From NCBI RefSeq assembly GCF_002161595.1, contig NZ_NFID01000005.1:62001-126000 (forward strand): a stretch of DNA of 64,000 bases, read 5' to 3'. Shown piece by piece: positions 15,616 through 23,455 of the stretch. The number at the start of each line of letters is the position of its first letter. The stretch's first letter is position 1. The position numbers and the translations under genes were made by a program. This stretch comes from Gemmiger sp. An50. GTDB taxonomy: Bacteria; Bacillota; Clostridia; Oscillospirales; Ruminococcaceae. The notes beneath the pieces were generated by a model. It saw only the letters and a list, made by a program, of their open reading frames with translations. It had not been told where the DNA came from and did no database searches.

Positions 15616-16443
15616 TTGTCTGCCATTTCCATTCTGGTGACCCTGAACGAACATTACCTGCCCCAGCTGGAGGTAATGCTCACCTCTCTGCACGCCTCCA
15701 ACCCGGGAGAAACGGTGTCGGTCTGGCTGATCCACCGCTCCCTTACCCCCGCGCACCTGGCCCGGCTGGAGCGCCGCTGCGGCCTGCTGGGCTTCTCGCT
15801 GCATCCGCTCACCGCAGGCGAGGAGCTGTTCCGGGACGCCCCCCTCACCCGCCAGTATCCCCAGGAGATGTACTACCGGCTGCTGGCCGGTCAGCTGCTG
15901 CCCCAGGAGATGCACCGGGTGATCTATCTGGACCCGGACATCCTGGTCATCAACCCGCTGCGCCCTCTGTGGGAGCTGGACCTTGCGGGCCGGATGTTCG
16001 CGGCGGCGGCCCACACCGGCAAAACCGAGCTGGCCAACAGCGTGAACCAGGTGCGGCTGGGCACCAACCACAACTACTACAACTCCGGCGTGCTGCTCAT
16101 CGACCTGGATGCTGCCCGCCGCTGGATCGACCCGGCCGCCCTCTTCGCCTTCACCAAAAAGCACGCCCGGGAGCTGCTGTTCCCGGACCAGGACCTGCTC
16201 AACATGCTCTATGGCGAGCGGGTCCTGGCGCTGGATGACGCGGTCTGGAACTACGACGCCCGCAATTTTAACAACTACTATCTGCGCAGCGGCGGCGACT
16301 GCGACATGGACTGGGTACTCACCCACACCGCCGTGCTCCACTTCTGCGGCAAGGCCAAGCCCTGGAAGCCGGGCTACCGCCGCCGCTTCGGCCCCCTGTA
16401 CAAGCACTACATGCGCCTGACCCAGCTGGCACTGCCGGACTGA
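15616..16443 (+). CDS. Family 8 glycosyltransferase
   Basis: About 275 residues: 'SAISILVTLNEHYLPQLEVML' at the N-terminus, the metal-binding DxD 'VIYLDPDILVIN', 'YYNSGVLLIDLD', 'FPDQDLLNMLY' and the C-terminal 'LHFCGKAKPW', all GT8 signatures (glycogenin/lipopolysaccharide galactosyl- or glucosyltransferases). No ATG fits; TTG 15616, with AACGAGGTG upstream, gives an N-terminus like other family members, whereas an upstream ATG at 15337 would add about 93 unrelated residues. It neighbours a GT2 and a flippase, so a surface-glycan role is plausible. Confidence 0.88.
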   Translation: MSAISILVTLNEHYLPQLEVMLTSLHASNPGETVSVWLIHRSLTPAHLARLERRCGLLGFSLHPLTAGEELFRDAPLTRQYPQEMYYRLLAGQLLPQEMHRVIYLDPDILVINPLRPLWELDLAGRMFAAAAHTGKTELANSVNQVRLGTNHNYYNSGVLLIDLDAARRWIDPAALFAFTKKHARELLFPDQDLLNMLYGERVLALDDAVWNYDARNFNNYYLRSGGDCDMDWVLTHTAVLHFCGKAKPWKPGYRRRFGPLYKHYMRLTQLALPD

Positions 16444-16456
16444 ATGCCAACAAAAA

Positions 16457-16506
16457 CCGCCCCCGGGCTTTGTGCAAAACGCACGGCCCGGGGGCGGCTT
16501 GTTTTT
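16457..16506 (+). terminator. Terminator after the GT8 gene
   Basis: CCGCCCCCGGGC (16457-16468) pairs with GCCCGGGGGCGG (16486-16497), followed by CTTGTTTTT. Confidence 0.85.
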
Positions 16507-16511
16507 ATGGG

Positions 16512-17939
16512 TCAGGCATGTTTGCGGGGAGCGCGGCGGCGCAGCAGCTGGCGCAGCATGCCCAGGATGCCCTGCAGGTTGAACAGGCAGATCACAGCGG
16601 TGAGCAGGGTGCACCAGATCGCCCATCCCGGCGTCTCCTTGAGCATGAGCACCGTCTCCGCACCGATCAGCGCGCAGTTGATGGTCAGGCGCAGCGGCGC
16701 GAAGTTCATGTGCATCAGACCGCGGGTGTTGATGGCCCGCAGCAGGAACACGATGAAATAGCTGATGAGGCTGGCCAGGGTGGCGCCGTTGGCACCCATC
16801 AGCGGGATCAGCGCCCAGTTCAGCCCGGCGTTGGCGATGGCGCCCGCCAGCATGGTGTACAGCGACAGGGTGCTGCGCTTTTCCACCATGTAGATGCTGT
16901 TCAAAAACTGGTTGAAGCAGTTGAACAGGGTGGCCAGGGTGAGCATGGGCACGAACTGCCAGGCGTCGTAGAAGTTGGCCTTGAACATGAACATCAGCGG
17001 GCGGCAGAGCAGGATGATGCCGCTGCAGCAGCAGAAGAGCAGCGCCTGATAGATGCCGAACACCCGGCTGAAGAAGGCGGCGCGGCCCTTTTCCTCGGTC
17101 ACGGCGGACAGCTGCCAGGCCTCATAAAAGATGGTGCCCAGCACCGTGAGGATGGTGGGCAAAAAATAGCCCACGCCCAACAGGCCGGTCCAGTATTCGC
17201 CGGTCTGGCCCTGGTAGCCCTCGCACATGGCCTGCACGAAGAACAGGTCGCTGGCGTTGATGACCCAGAAGCTGATCTGGGCCGGGACCATGGGCAGCGC
17301 GTAGCGCATCATCCGGCCCCACAGCTCTTTGTTGAAGCTTCTCACATGCAGATAGCGCCGCAGGTTTGCCACCAGGAACACGAACAAAGCGCTCAGCGCG
17401 TCGCTGCAGATGATGGCCAGAATGTAGCCGGAGGCTCCCATCTTCATGCCCGATAAGAACAGGATCATGAAGCCCAGGTTGGTGGCGCTGCACAACACGC
17501 CGTCCACCGCCACCAGCCGGTTCAGCTGGCGGCTGCGCACGAACTGGGTGCACAGGGTGCGCAGGCAGCTCACCAGCACGTGCACATACAAAAGCAATGC
17601 GTAATCGCTGAACAGCGGGATCAGCCGCAGCACCGGGTAACAGATGAGCATCAGGGCGAAGCCCATGCCGATGGTCACAAGACCATTGGTGAACACCTGG
17701 CTTTTGCTGTTGGCCTTTTCCAGACCGAAGCGGATGATGGCGAAGCTCACGCCCATGCTCACCAGCGGGATCAGCAGCGAACCGATCTGCTGGACAAGCT
17801 TGGTGATGCCCACCTCGTCCACCTCGCCCATGGCGAAGGTGATGTATGGCTGCAAGATGATGCTGAGCAGTTTGGAGGAAAAGTTGCTGATGGCGAACAG
17901 CATAGTGTTGCTCATCAGCTTTTTGTATTTGTTTTCCAC
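16512..17939 (-). CDS. Polysaccharide flippase, MOP/Wzx-like
   Basis: The 475-residue protein is almost entirely hydrophobic with about 14 membrane segments and begins 'KLMSNTMLFAISNFSSKLLSI', the typical start of Wzx/O-antigen flippases that move lipid-linked sugars across the membrane. 'GANGATLASLISYFIVFLLRA' near the C-terminus is also typical. The start is GTG with AAGGAGGG 9 bp upstream. Together with the adjacent GT8 and GT2 genes it suggests a small surface-glycan locus. Its substrate cannot be predicted. Confidence 0.9.
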   Translation of the reverse strand: MENKYKKLMSNTMLFAISNFSSKLLSIILQPYITFAMGEVDEVGITKLVQQIGSLLIPLVSMGVSFAIIRFGLEKANSKSQVFTNGLVTIGMGFALMLICYPVLRLIPLFSDYALLLYVHVLVSCLRTLCTQFVRSRQLNRLVAVDGVLCSATNLGFMILFLSGMKMGASGYILAIICSDALSALFVFLVANLRRYLHVRSFNKELWGRMMRYALPMVPAQISFWVINASDLFFVQAMCEGYQGQTGEYWTGLLGVGYFLPTILTVLGTIFYEAWQLSAVTEEKGRAAFFSRVFGIYQALLFCCCSGIILLCRPLMFMFKANFYDAWQFVPMLTLATLFNCFNQFLNSIYMVEKRSTLSLYTMLAGAIANAGLNWALIPLMGANGATLASLISYFIVFLLRAINTRGLMHMNFAPLRLTINCALIGAETVLMLKETPGWAIWCTLLTAVICLFNLQGILGMLRQLLRRRAPRKHA

Positions 17940-18031
17940 GCCCGGCGGCCCTCCTTGTTGAATGCCTTTTCTAATATATTTTACTTTACCTTATGTGATG
18001 TGGAGCCAAAATTTTCTTTGGCCGAACCTAT

Positions 18032-18060
18032 ATTATATCGCCCGTGGGGCGAAATGTCCA
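18032..18060 (-). promoter_or_regulatory. Flippase promoter
   Basis: Minus strand TGGACA (18060-18055), 17-bp spacer, TATAAT (18037-18032). The spacer contains the inverted repeat GCCC-gtg-GGGC, a possible operator. Confidence 0.7.
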
Positions 18061-18082
18061 TGGAATCCGGACGAACCCGTCC

Positions 18083-18631
18083 TTATCCATGCCGCAGCAT
18101 CGCCCGGCGCGCTTTCCAGTCCGGCAAAAACTGCTCCACCAGGGCCCAGAACTCCTTCTGGTGGTTGGGATGCACAAAATGGCAGTATTCATGCACGATC
18201 ACATATTCCACCGCTGCCCGGGGCTGCAGCGCCAGCCGGGAGGCCAGCGTAATACGCTTCTTTTCCATATTGCACACGCCCCACCGGCTGGTCATGTCCC
18301 GCACCTGCAGCTGGGGCGGCTGGCCGCCCAGCACCCCGGCAAAGGCCGGATACACCTTTTGGCTGATGGGCTCAAACAGCGCCAGGCACTCCTCCTTCGA
18401 GGGCGGCGGGCAGTCCTGCTGTTTGCGGGCGGCCCGGGCCACCTGCTGTTTTGCCCCGATCACCCAGCCCATTCGCTGGGCCACAAAGGCGTCCGCCTGG
18501 TCCGCGCTCACCCTCATGGGCACGCTCACGGCCACCGTGCCGTCCCGACGCACCCGCAGGTTCAGATTCTTCACCTTTTTTCGAACAAGTTCATATTCTA
18601 ACCCCGCCACCCGGCGAATTTGGCCTGCCAT
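18083..18631 (-). CDS. YgjP/SprT-like zinc metallopeptidase
   Basis: The 182-residue protein reads 'LEYELVRKKVKNLNLRVRRDG', 'RWGVCNMEKKRITLASRLAL' and the zinc motif 'IVHEYCHFVHPNHQKEFWALV' in shorter pieces: HEYCH followed by a third histidine, as in the YgjP family (M48/WLM superfamily). The substrate is unknown; homologues are often found beside restriction systems, but not here. ATG 18631 is the only methionine start before the domain; a much longer open frame upstream is the antisense of nrdD and is not coding. Confidence 0.88.
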   Translation of the reverse strand: MAGQIRRVAGLEYELVRKKVKNLNLRVRRDGTVAVSVPMRVSADQADAFVAQRMGWVIGAKQQVARAARKQQDCPPPSKEECLALFEPISQKVYPAFAGVLGGQPPQLQVRDMTSRWGVCNMEKKRITLASRLALQPRAAVEYVIVHEYCHFVHPNHQKEFWALVEQFLPDWKARRAMLRHG

Positions 18632-18776
18632 CTTGCTTTTCCACCCCCTGGCAAAGTTTTCCGACCTATTTATTGTATCACATCCGTTCCCGGTTTGGCT
18701 CGTCAAGTCATCATATCTCACAAATTTTCCCCGAAAAGCTTGGCCGTTCTTGTTCCGTATCGGCACCGGGAATCTA

Positions 18777-18805
18777 TTGACTTCTACTATATCTAGTGCA
18801 ATAAT
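18777..18805 (+). promoter_or_regulatory. nrdD promoter with an NrdR-box-like palindrome in the spacer
   Basis: TTGACT (18777-18782), 17-bp spacer, AATAAT (18800-18805). The spacer contains ACTATATCTAGT (18786-18797), close to the NrdR box consensus; NrdR represses ribonucleotide reductase genes in bacteria. A clear second box is not seen. Confidence 0.65.
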
Positions 18806-18830
18806 AGTAATCGCGGCCGAATCACCCCAA

Positions 18831-18867
18831 AATACAGAGGGTAGTTCTTTACGCTCTGTATTTTTTT
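18831..18867 (+). terminator. Terminator-like hairpin in the nrdD leader
   Basis: A perfect 9-bp stem AATACAGAG (18831-18839)/CTCTGTATT (18854-18862) ends in seven T's, about 20 nt after the expected transcription start and before the nrdD ribosome binding site. No upstream plus-strand gene needs ending here, so it looks like an attenuator. Confidence 0.7.
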
Positions 18868-18904
18868 GCCGCACCAAAGTAACAGTTGCATGAGGAGAAT
18901 CGCC

Positions 18905-21190
18905 ATGATCAAAAGTGTAATTAAGCGCGACGGCCGTGTGGTGCTCTACGATCAGAGCAAGATCACCGCCGCCATTATGAAGGCGCTGGAAGCCGCCAAG
19001 GAAGGGGATGCCGCCGAAGCCGACCGCATTGCCACCCGGGCCGCCCGCCAGCTGGAGATGGATTGCGGCGAGGAGTCCCCTCAGATCGAACAGATTCAGG
19101 ACGCGGTGGAGACCGCGCTGATGGAGACCGGTCACGACGCGGCCGCCAAGCAGTATATCCTGTACCGGGCGAACCGCACCCGCATCCGCGAGGCGAACAC
19201 CAGCCTGATGAAGACCATCGACGAGATCACCAATGTGGACGCCCGCGCCAGCGACATGAAGCGCGACAACGCCAACATCGACGGCAACACCGCCATGGGC
19301 AGCATGCTGCAGATCGGCACCGCCGGCGCCAAGGCCTACAACGCGGCGTATCTGCTGCGTCCCGAGCAGGCCAAGGCCTACCGTGAGGGCGACATCCACA
19401 TTCATGACTTTGATTTCTATTCCCTGACCACCACCTGCTGCCAGATCGACATTCTGCGCCTGTTCCACGGCGGGTTCTCCACCGGCCACGGTTTCCTGCG
19501 CGAGCCCAACAGCATCGGCAGCTACGCGGCGCTGGCGGCCATCGCCATCCAGTCCAACCAGAACGACCAGCACGGCGGTCAGAGCATCCCGAACTTTGAC
19601 TACGGCATGGCCGAGGGCGTGAGCAAGACCTTTGCCCGGGCCTACCGCAAGAAGCTGACCGAGAGCCTGGAGGACGTGCTGGAGACCGAGGATGAGGCAG
19701 GCTTTGTGAACCAGATGGTGGACAAAGCCGTCACCGAGCTGGACCAGCAGCCCCGCCTGGAGACGGGCGCCGAGGAGTTCGACCGCATCGTGGCCGAGGC
19801 TCTGGCAGCCAGCGGCCGTGTGGATGAGCACACCGCCAAGCGTCTGGTGGCCACTGCCCGCCGCCGGGCCTGGAAGCAGACCGACCGGGATACCTACCAG
19901 GCCATGGAGGGCTTTGTGCACAACCTGAACACCATGCACAGCCGTGCCGGTGCGCAGACTCCCTTCAGCAGCATCAACTACGGCACCGATACCAGCCCCG
20001 AGGGCCGGATGGTGATTCACAACATCCTGCTGGCGGAGGACGCAGGTCTGGGCCACGGCGAGACCCCCATCTTCCCCATCCACATCTTTAAAGTAAAAGA
20101 GGGCGTGAACTACAACGAGGGCGACCCCAACTACGACCTGTTCAAGCTGAGCATGAAGGTGAGCGCCAAGCGGCTGTTCCCCAACTACGTGTTCCTGGAC
20201 GCCCCCTTCAACCTGCAGTACTACGTGCCCGGCCGGCCCGAGACCGAGGTTGCCACCATGGGCTGCCGCACCCGCGTGATGGGCAACGTTTACGACCCGG
20301 AGCGCCAGATCAGCTACAGCCGCGGCAACCTGAGCTTCACCTCCATCAACCTGCCCCGTCTGGCGATTCTGGCCGACCACGACGAGGCCAAGTTCTACGA
20401 GAGTCTGGACGCCATGATGGACCTGGTGGCAAACCAGCTGCTGGACCGGTTCGAGATCCAGGCGGCCAAGCGCGTTTACAACTATCCCTTCCTGATGGGC
20501 CAGGGCGTATGGCTGGATTCCGACCAGCTGGGACCCGCCGACGAGGTGCGTGAGGTGCTGAAGCACGGCACCCTGTCCATCGGCTTCATCGGTCTTGCCG
20601 AGACCCTGACCGCTCTGTACGGCCACCATCACGGCGAGAGCGACGAGATGCAGAAGAAGGGTCTGGAGATCATCGGCCACATGCGGGATTACTGCGACCG
20701 CAAGAGCGCCGAGATGAAGATGAACTTCACCCTGCTGGCCACCCCCGCCGAGGGTCTGTCCGGCCGGTTCACCCGCATGGACCAGAAGCGGTTTGGCATC
20801 ATTCCCGGCGTAACTGACCGGGAATACTACACCAACAGCTTCCACATTCCTGTGTGGTATCCCATCTCCGCCTACGACAAGATCCAGAAGGAGGGTCCCT
20901 ACCACGCCCTGACCAACGCGGGTCACATCAGCTACGTGGAACTGGACGGCGACACCGCCAACAACCTGGAGGCCTTTGAGAGCGTAGTCCGCTGCATGCA
21001 CGACAGCGGCGTGGGCTACGGCAGCATCAACCATCCCGTGGACCGCGACCCCGTTTGCGGCTACGTTGGCGTGATCGGCGACGTATGCCCCCGCTGCGGC
21101 CGCCGCAGCGGCGAGGCTCTGAGCCCCGAAAAGCTGGATGAGCTGCGCAAAAAGTATCCCGGTGTCCCCACCTTCTGCGGCTGCGAATAA
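18905..21190 (+). CDS. nrdD: Anaerobic ribonucleotide reductase large chain lacking the glycyl-radical domain
   Basis: The 761-residue protein has an N-terminal ATP-cone (about 1-95) and the class III reductase barrel with cysteines C178-C179 ('TTTCCQIDI') and C453 ('TMGCRTRVMG'), which correspond by position to the essential cysteines of T4 NrdD. The C-terminal zinc region 'DPVCGYVGVIGDVCPRCGR' (712-733) is present. In intact clostridial NrdD the 'RxTGYLVG' glycyl-radical segment follows directly; here the chain instead ends in a different 28-residue tail with an extra C-G-C (758-760) and a stop. The missing segment is encoded separately at 21860-22006. AGGAG precedes ATG 18905. Confidence 0.93.
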   Translation: MIKSVIKRDGRVVLYDQSKITAAIMKALEAAKEGDAAEADRIATRAARQLEMDCGEESPQIEQIQDAVETALMETGHDAAAKQYILYRANRTRIREANTSLMKTIDEITNVDARASDMKRDNANIDGNTAMGSMLQIGTAGAKAYNAAYLLRPEQAKAYREGDIHIHDFDFYSLTTTCCQIDILRLFHGGFSTGHGFLREPNSIGSYAALAAIAIQSNQNDQHGGQSIPNFDYGMAEGVSKTFARAYRKKLTESLEDVLETEDEAGFVNQMVDKAVTELDQQPRLETGAEEFDRIVAEALAASGRVDEHTAKRLVATARRRAWKQTDRDTYQAMEGFVHNLNTMHSRAGAQTPFSSINYGTDTSPEGRMVIHNILLAEDAGLGHGETPIFPIHIFKVKEGVNYNEGDPNYDLFKLSMKVSAKRLFPNYVFLDAPFNLQYYVPGRPETEVATMGCRTRVMGNVYDPERQISYSRGNLSFTSINLPRLAILADHDEAKFYESLDAMMDLVANQLLDRFEIQAAKRVYNYPFLMGQGVWLDSDQLGPADEVREVLKHGTLSIGFIGLAETLTALYGHHHGESDEMQKKGLEIIGHMRDYCDRKSAEMKMNFTLLATPAEGLSGRFTRMDQKRFGIIPGVTDREYYTNSFHIPVWYPISAYDKIQKEGPYHALTNAGHISYVELDGDTANNLEAFESVVRCMHDSGVGYGSINHPVDRDPVCGYVGVIGDVCPRCGRRSGEALSPEKLDELRKKYPGVPTFCGCE

Positions 21191-21194
21191 TTTT

Positions 21195-21690
21195 AGCGGA
21201 CCCGACCGTTGACCGGGTGCGATACGCCAGCCTTCCGCACCGGGCTTTTCTCAGCGATGACCGCTGGCTGCCTTTTTACCGGACCCGACCGGCGGTTTGC
21301 TCCGGTTCACAAATCCGCGGCACCCGGCTTTCCTCAGCAAAAACATCAAACGGCCTTTTTTAACGGACTCGACCGTTGACCGGGTGCGATACGCCAGCCT
21401 TCCGCACCGGGCTTTCCTCAGCGATGACCGCTGGCTGCCTTTTTACCGGACCCGACCGTTGACCGGGTCCGATACACCAGCCTTCCGCACCGGCTTTCCT
21501 CAGCGATGACCGCTGGCTGCCTTTTTACCGGACCCGACCGTTGACCGGGTTCGATACGCCAGCCTTCCGCACCGGCTTTCCTCAGCGATGACCGCTGGCT
21601 GCCTTTTTACCGGACTCGACCGTTGACCGGGTCCGATACGCCAGCCTTCCGCACCGGCTTTCCTCAGCAAAAACATCAAACGGCCTTATT
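21195..21690. repeat. Six tandem 82-84 bp repeats between the two nrdD parts
   Basis: The word GACCGTTGACCGGG recurs at 21204, 21371, 21454, 21536 and 21618, with a diverged unit at 21287, so units start every 82-84 bp. Each unit contains a GGTGCG...CGCACC stem, a CAGCG-atgac-CGCTG hairpin and most end in GCTGCCTTTTT, a terminator-like form. The second and last units have an alternative segment (CAGCAAAAACATCAAACGGCC). The array starts within about 10 bp of the nrdD stop. No gene is seen in it. Confidence 0.9.
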
Positions 21691-21767
21691 GGCCCGGTGC
21701 ACTTTGCTGATTGAGCCTGCACAATTGTTTTGTTGCTTCGGCAACGCTGTGCCGCCGGTGTTCTTTC

Positions 21768-21773
21768 TATAAT
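21768..21773 (+). promoter_or_regulatory. Candidate -10 for the glycyl-radical-domain gene and nrdG
   Basis: TATAAT about 90 bp before the small gene, without a good -35. A stable GTTGC-ttcg-GCAAC hairpin lies just upstream at 21732-21745. Confidence 0.45.
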
Positions 21774-21808
21774 AGGGTATATCACCCGATTGCTTTTGAA
21801 TTTTTTAT

Positions 21809-21840
21809 CGCCGCCCTGCTGTTCGGGCGGGCGGCGTTTT
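21809..21840 (+). terminator. Hairpin with T-tail directly before the small gene's ribosome binding site
   Basis: CGCCGCCC (21809-21816)/GGGCGGCG (21829-21836) followed by TTTTG, ending 4-5 nt before AAAAGGAGG. It may attenuate transcription or protect the downstream message. Confidence 0.55.
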
Positions 21841-21859
21841 GTAAAAGGAGGAGTTTTCT

Positions 21860-22006
21860 ATGTCCGCTATGCAGAAACAATCCGTCGTTGGTAAGGACGT
21901 TCCCTTCGAGCGCATCCGCCGCATCACCGGCTACCTGGTCGGCACCATGGACAAATGGAACGACGCCAAGAAGGCCGAAGAGCGCGACCGCGTAAAGCAT
22001 CTGTAA
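21860..22006 (+). CDS. Stand-alone glycyl-radical domain of anaerobic ribonucleotide reductase
   Basis: This 48-residue protein contains 'PFERIRRITGYLVGTMDKW' (residues 15-33) and ends 'AEERDRVKHL'. That is the C-terminal segment that in ordinary clostridial NrdD follows the zinc site and carries the radical glycine (here G24 in R-I-T-G-Y). It has its own start and a strong AAAAGGAGG, a new N-terminus (MSAMQKQSVVGKDV) and ends 5 nt before nrdG, so it is set up as an expressed gene. I infer it docks on the large chain at 18905-21190 and is activated by NrdG, as YfiD does for pyruvate formate-lyase. It is too short for most gene finders. Confidence 0.88.
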   Translation: MSAMQKQSVVGKDVPFERIRRITGYLVGTMDKWNDAKKAEERDRVKHL

Positions 22007-22011
22007 GCGCC

Positions 22012-22533
22012 ATGCTGCAGGTAGCAGGCTTCGCCGGAGACAGCATCGTGGACGGCCCCGGCCTCCGGTTCACCGTATTTTTCCAGGGCTGCCCCCACCA
22101 TTGCCCCGGCTGTCATAACCCCGAGACCTGGCCCTTCGAGGGCGGGACTCCCTTCACCCCCGATCAGCTCATCCAGATGGCAAAGAAGAATCCGCTCTGC
22201 CGCGGCATCACCCTGTCCGGCGGCGAGCCCTTCGCCCAGGCCGGGCCCGAAATGCTGGAATTTGTCCGGCTGGCCCGCGCCGCCGGTTACGAGGTGGCAA
22301 GCTACACCGGCTACACCTTTGAGGAGCTTTACGAGCACGGCACCCCCGCCCAGAAGGAGCTTCTGACCCTGCTGGACACCCTCATCGACGGACCCTTTGT
22401 GCAGGACGAGATGAGCCTGGAGCTGCGCTTCCGGGGCAGCCGCAACCAGCGCATTCTGGACCTTCCCCAGTGCCTTGCCCAGGGCAAAGCCGTGTGGGAG
22501 ACCCGCGAACGCTGGGTGGGGGAGCACCAATAA
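22012..22533 (+). CDS. nrdG: Anaerobic ribonucleotide reductase activating enzyme
   Basis: The 173-residue radical-SAM protein has the C27-xxx-C31-xx-C34 cluster motif ('GCPHHCPGC'), 'VDGPGLRFTVFFQGC' and 'GITLSGGEPFAQ', matching NrdG, which makes the glycyl radical on its reductase. The start at 22012 is 5 nt after the stop of the small glycyl-domain gene and has only a weak ribosome binding site, so translation is probably coupled to that gene rather than to the large chain. A strong terminator follows. Confidence 0.95.
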   Translation: MLQVAGFAGDSIVDGPGLRFTVFFQGCPHHCPGCHNPETWPFEGGTPFTPDQLIQMAKKNPLCRGITLSGGEPFAQAGPEMLEFVRLARAAGYEVASYTGYTFEELYEHGTPAQKELLTLLDTLIDGPFVQDEMSLELRFRGSRNQRILDLPQCLAQGKAVWETRERWVGEHQ

Positions 22534-22550
22534 CCGCACATGTTTTAAAC

Positions 22551-22597
22551 AAGGCCCCCGCACCCCGGACATTTCCGGCGGCGCGGGGGCCTTGTTT
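22551..22597 (+). terminator. Terminator after nrdG
   Basis: AAGGCCCCCGC (22551-22561) pairs perfectly with GCGGGGGCCTT (22583-22593), followed by GTTTG. Confidence 0.85.
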
Positions 22598-22652
22598 GCA
22601 GTTTTGATACAACTTCTTGCCGACAGCGTTACCCTTTCTATGCAATAATAAA
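22595..22652 (+). promoter_or_regulatory. Promoter element A of the two-component operon
   Basis: A 30-bp block (22595-22624, core TTTGATACA) is 25/30 identical to the block at 27213-27242, and both have ATAATAAA exactly 20 bp after it. The -35 position is poor, as expected for an activator-dependent promoter. A second -10-like pair TATGATATGAT lies nearer the gene. Confidence 0.65.
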
Positions 22653-22787
22653 TAGGAGGGCAATATTCCTGTTTTTGCGGCAGGATTTTGCCAATTGGCC
22701 CATTTTGCGGCCGGATATGATATGATAGAATAAGCGTAACGCGATCGGTTTTCCGGCCCGGCCGGAACCAAAGGAGGAAATACGACC

Positions 22788-23441
22788 ATGGCACACATCC
22801 TGATTGTAGAAGACGAAGAACACATTGCCCAGATGATCGAAGCCACCCTTTCCCTGGGCGGCTACAGCTGCGAGATCTGCGCCGACGGCGCGCAGGCGGT
22901 GGAGCGCATCTTCGCGGGCGGCTACGATCTGGTGCTGCTGGACGTGATGCTCCCCGGGCTGGACGGTTTCTCTGTAATGGAACGGGTGGCCAGCCAGGGC
23001 ACCCCGGTGATCTTTCTTTCCGCCATGCAGCAGGTGGCCGACAAGGTGCGCGGGCTGCATCTGGGCGCCGAGGATTACATCGCCAAGCCCTTCGAGGCAT
23101 TGGAGCTGCTGGCCCGCGTGGAGGTGGCCCTGCGCCGCCGGGGCAAGGGCCGTGAGGTTCTGGAGTACCGGGGCATCCAGCAGGACCTTTCCAGCCACAC
23201 CGTGACCCTGAACGGCAAGCCGGTGGCCCTGAGCCCCAAGGAATTTGAACTGCTGCGGGTCTTTTTGCAGAACCAGGACCTGGCCCTCTCCCGGGACAAG
23301 CTGCTCTCGCTGGTGTGGGGCTACGACTTCGCCGGTGAGACCCGCACCGTGGACATCCATGTGCAGCGGCTGCGCCAGAAGCTGGGGCTTTCCGGCAAGC
23401 TGGTCACCCTGCCCCGTATCGGATACCGGCTGGAACACTGA
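22788..23441 (+). CDS. OmpR-family response regulator
   Basis: The 217-residue protein has a receiver domain with D9-E10 acids, phospho-acceptor D52 ('LVLLDVMLPG') and K100 ('YIAKPFEALEL'), joined to a winged-helix DNA-binding domain ('ALSPKEFELLRVFLQN', 'TVDIHVQRLRQKLG', 'IGYRLEH'). AAAGGAGG precedes the ATG. It leads an operon with its kinase and two membrane-anchored proteins. The repeated element upstream of this operon and of the peptidase gene is a candidate binding site. Confidence 0.95.
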   Translation: MAHILIVEDEEHIAQMIEATLSLGGYSCEICADGAQAVERIFAGGYDLVLLDVMLPGLDGFSVMERVASQGTPVIFLSAMQQVADKVRGLHLGAEDYIAKPFEALELLARVEVALRRRGKGREVLEYRGIQQDLSSHTVTLNGKPVALSPKEFELLRVFLQNQDLALSRDKLLSLVWGYDFAGETRTVDIHVQRLRQKLGLSGKLVTLPRIGYRLEH

Positions 23442-23455
23442 AAGGAGCCATGCCC

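Noticed and set aside
18083..21034. A 983-codon open frame on the minus strand opposite nrdD
   Set aside because: Only its last 182 codons (18083-18631) resemble a protein (YgjP). The rest is the antisense of nrdD, low in complexity and kept open by high GC.
21195..21690. CRISPR array
   Set aside because: Units of 82-84 bp follow each other directly without unique spacers and no cas genes are near.
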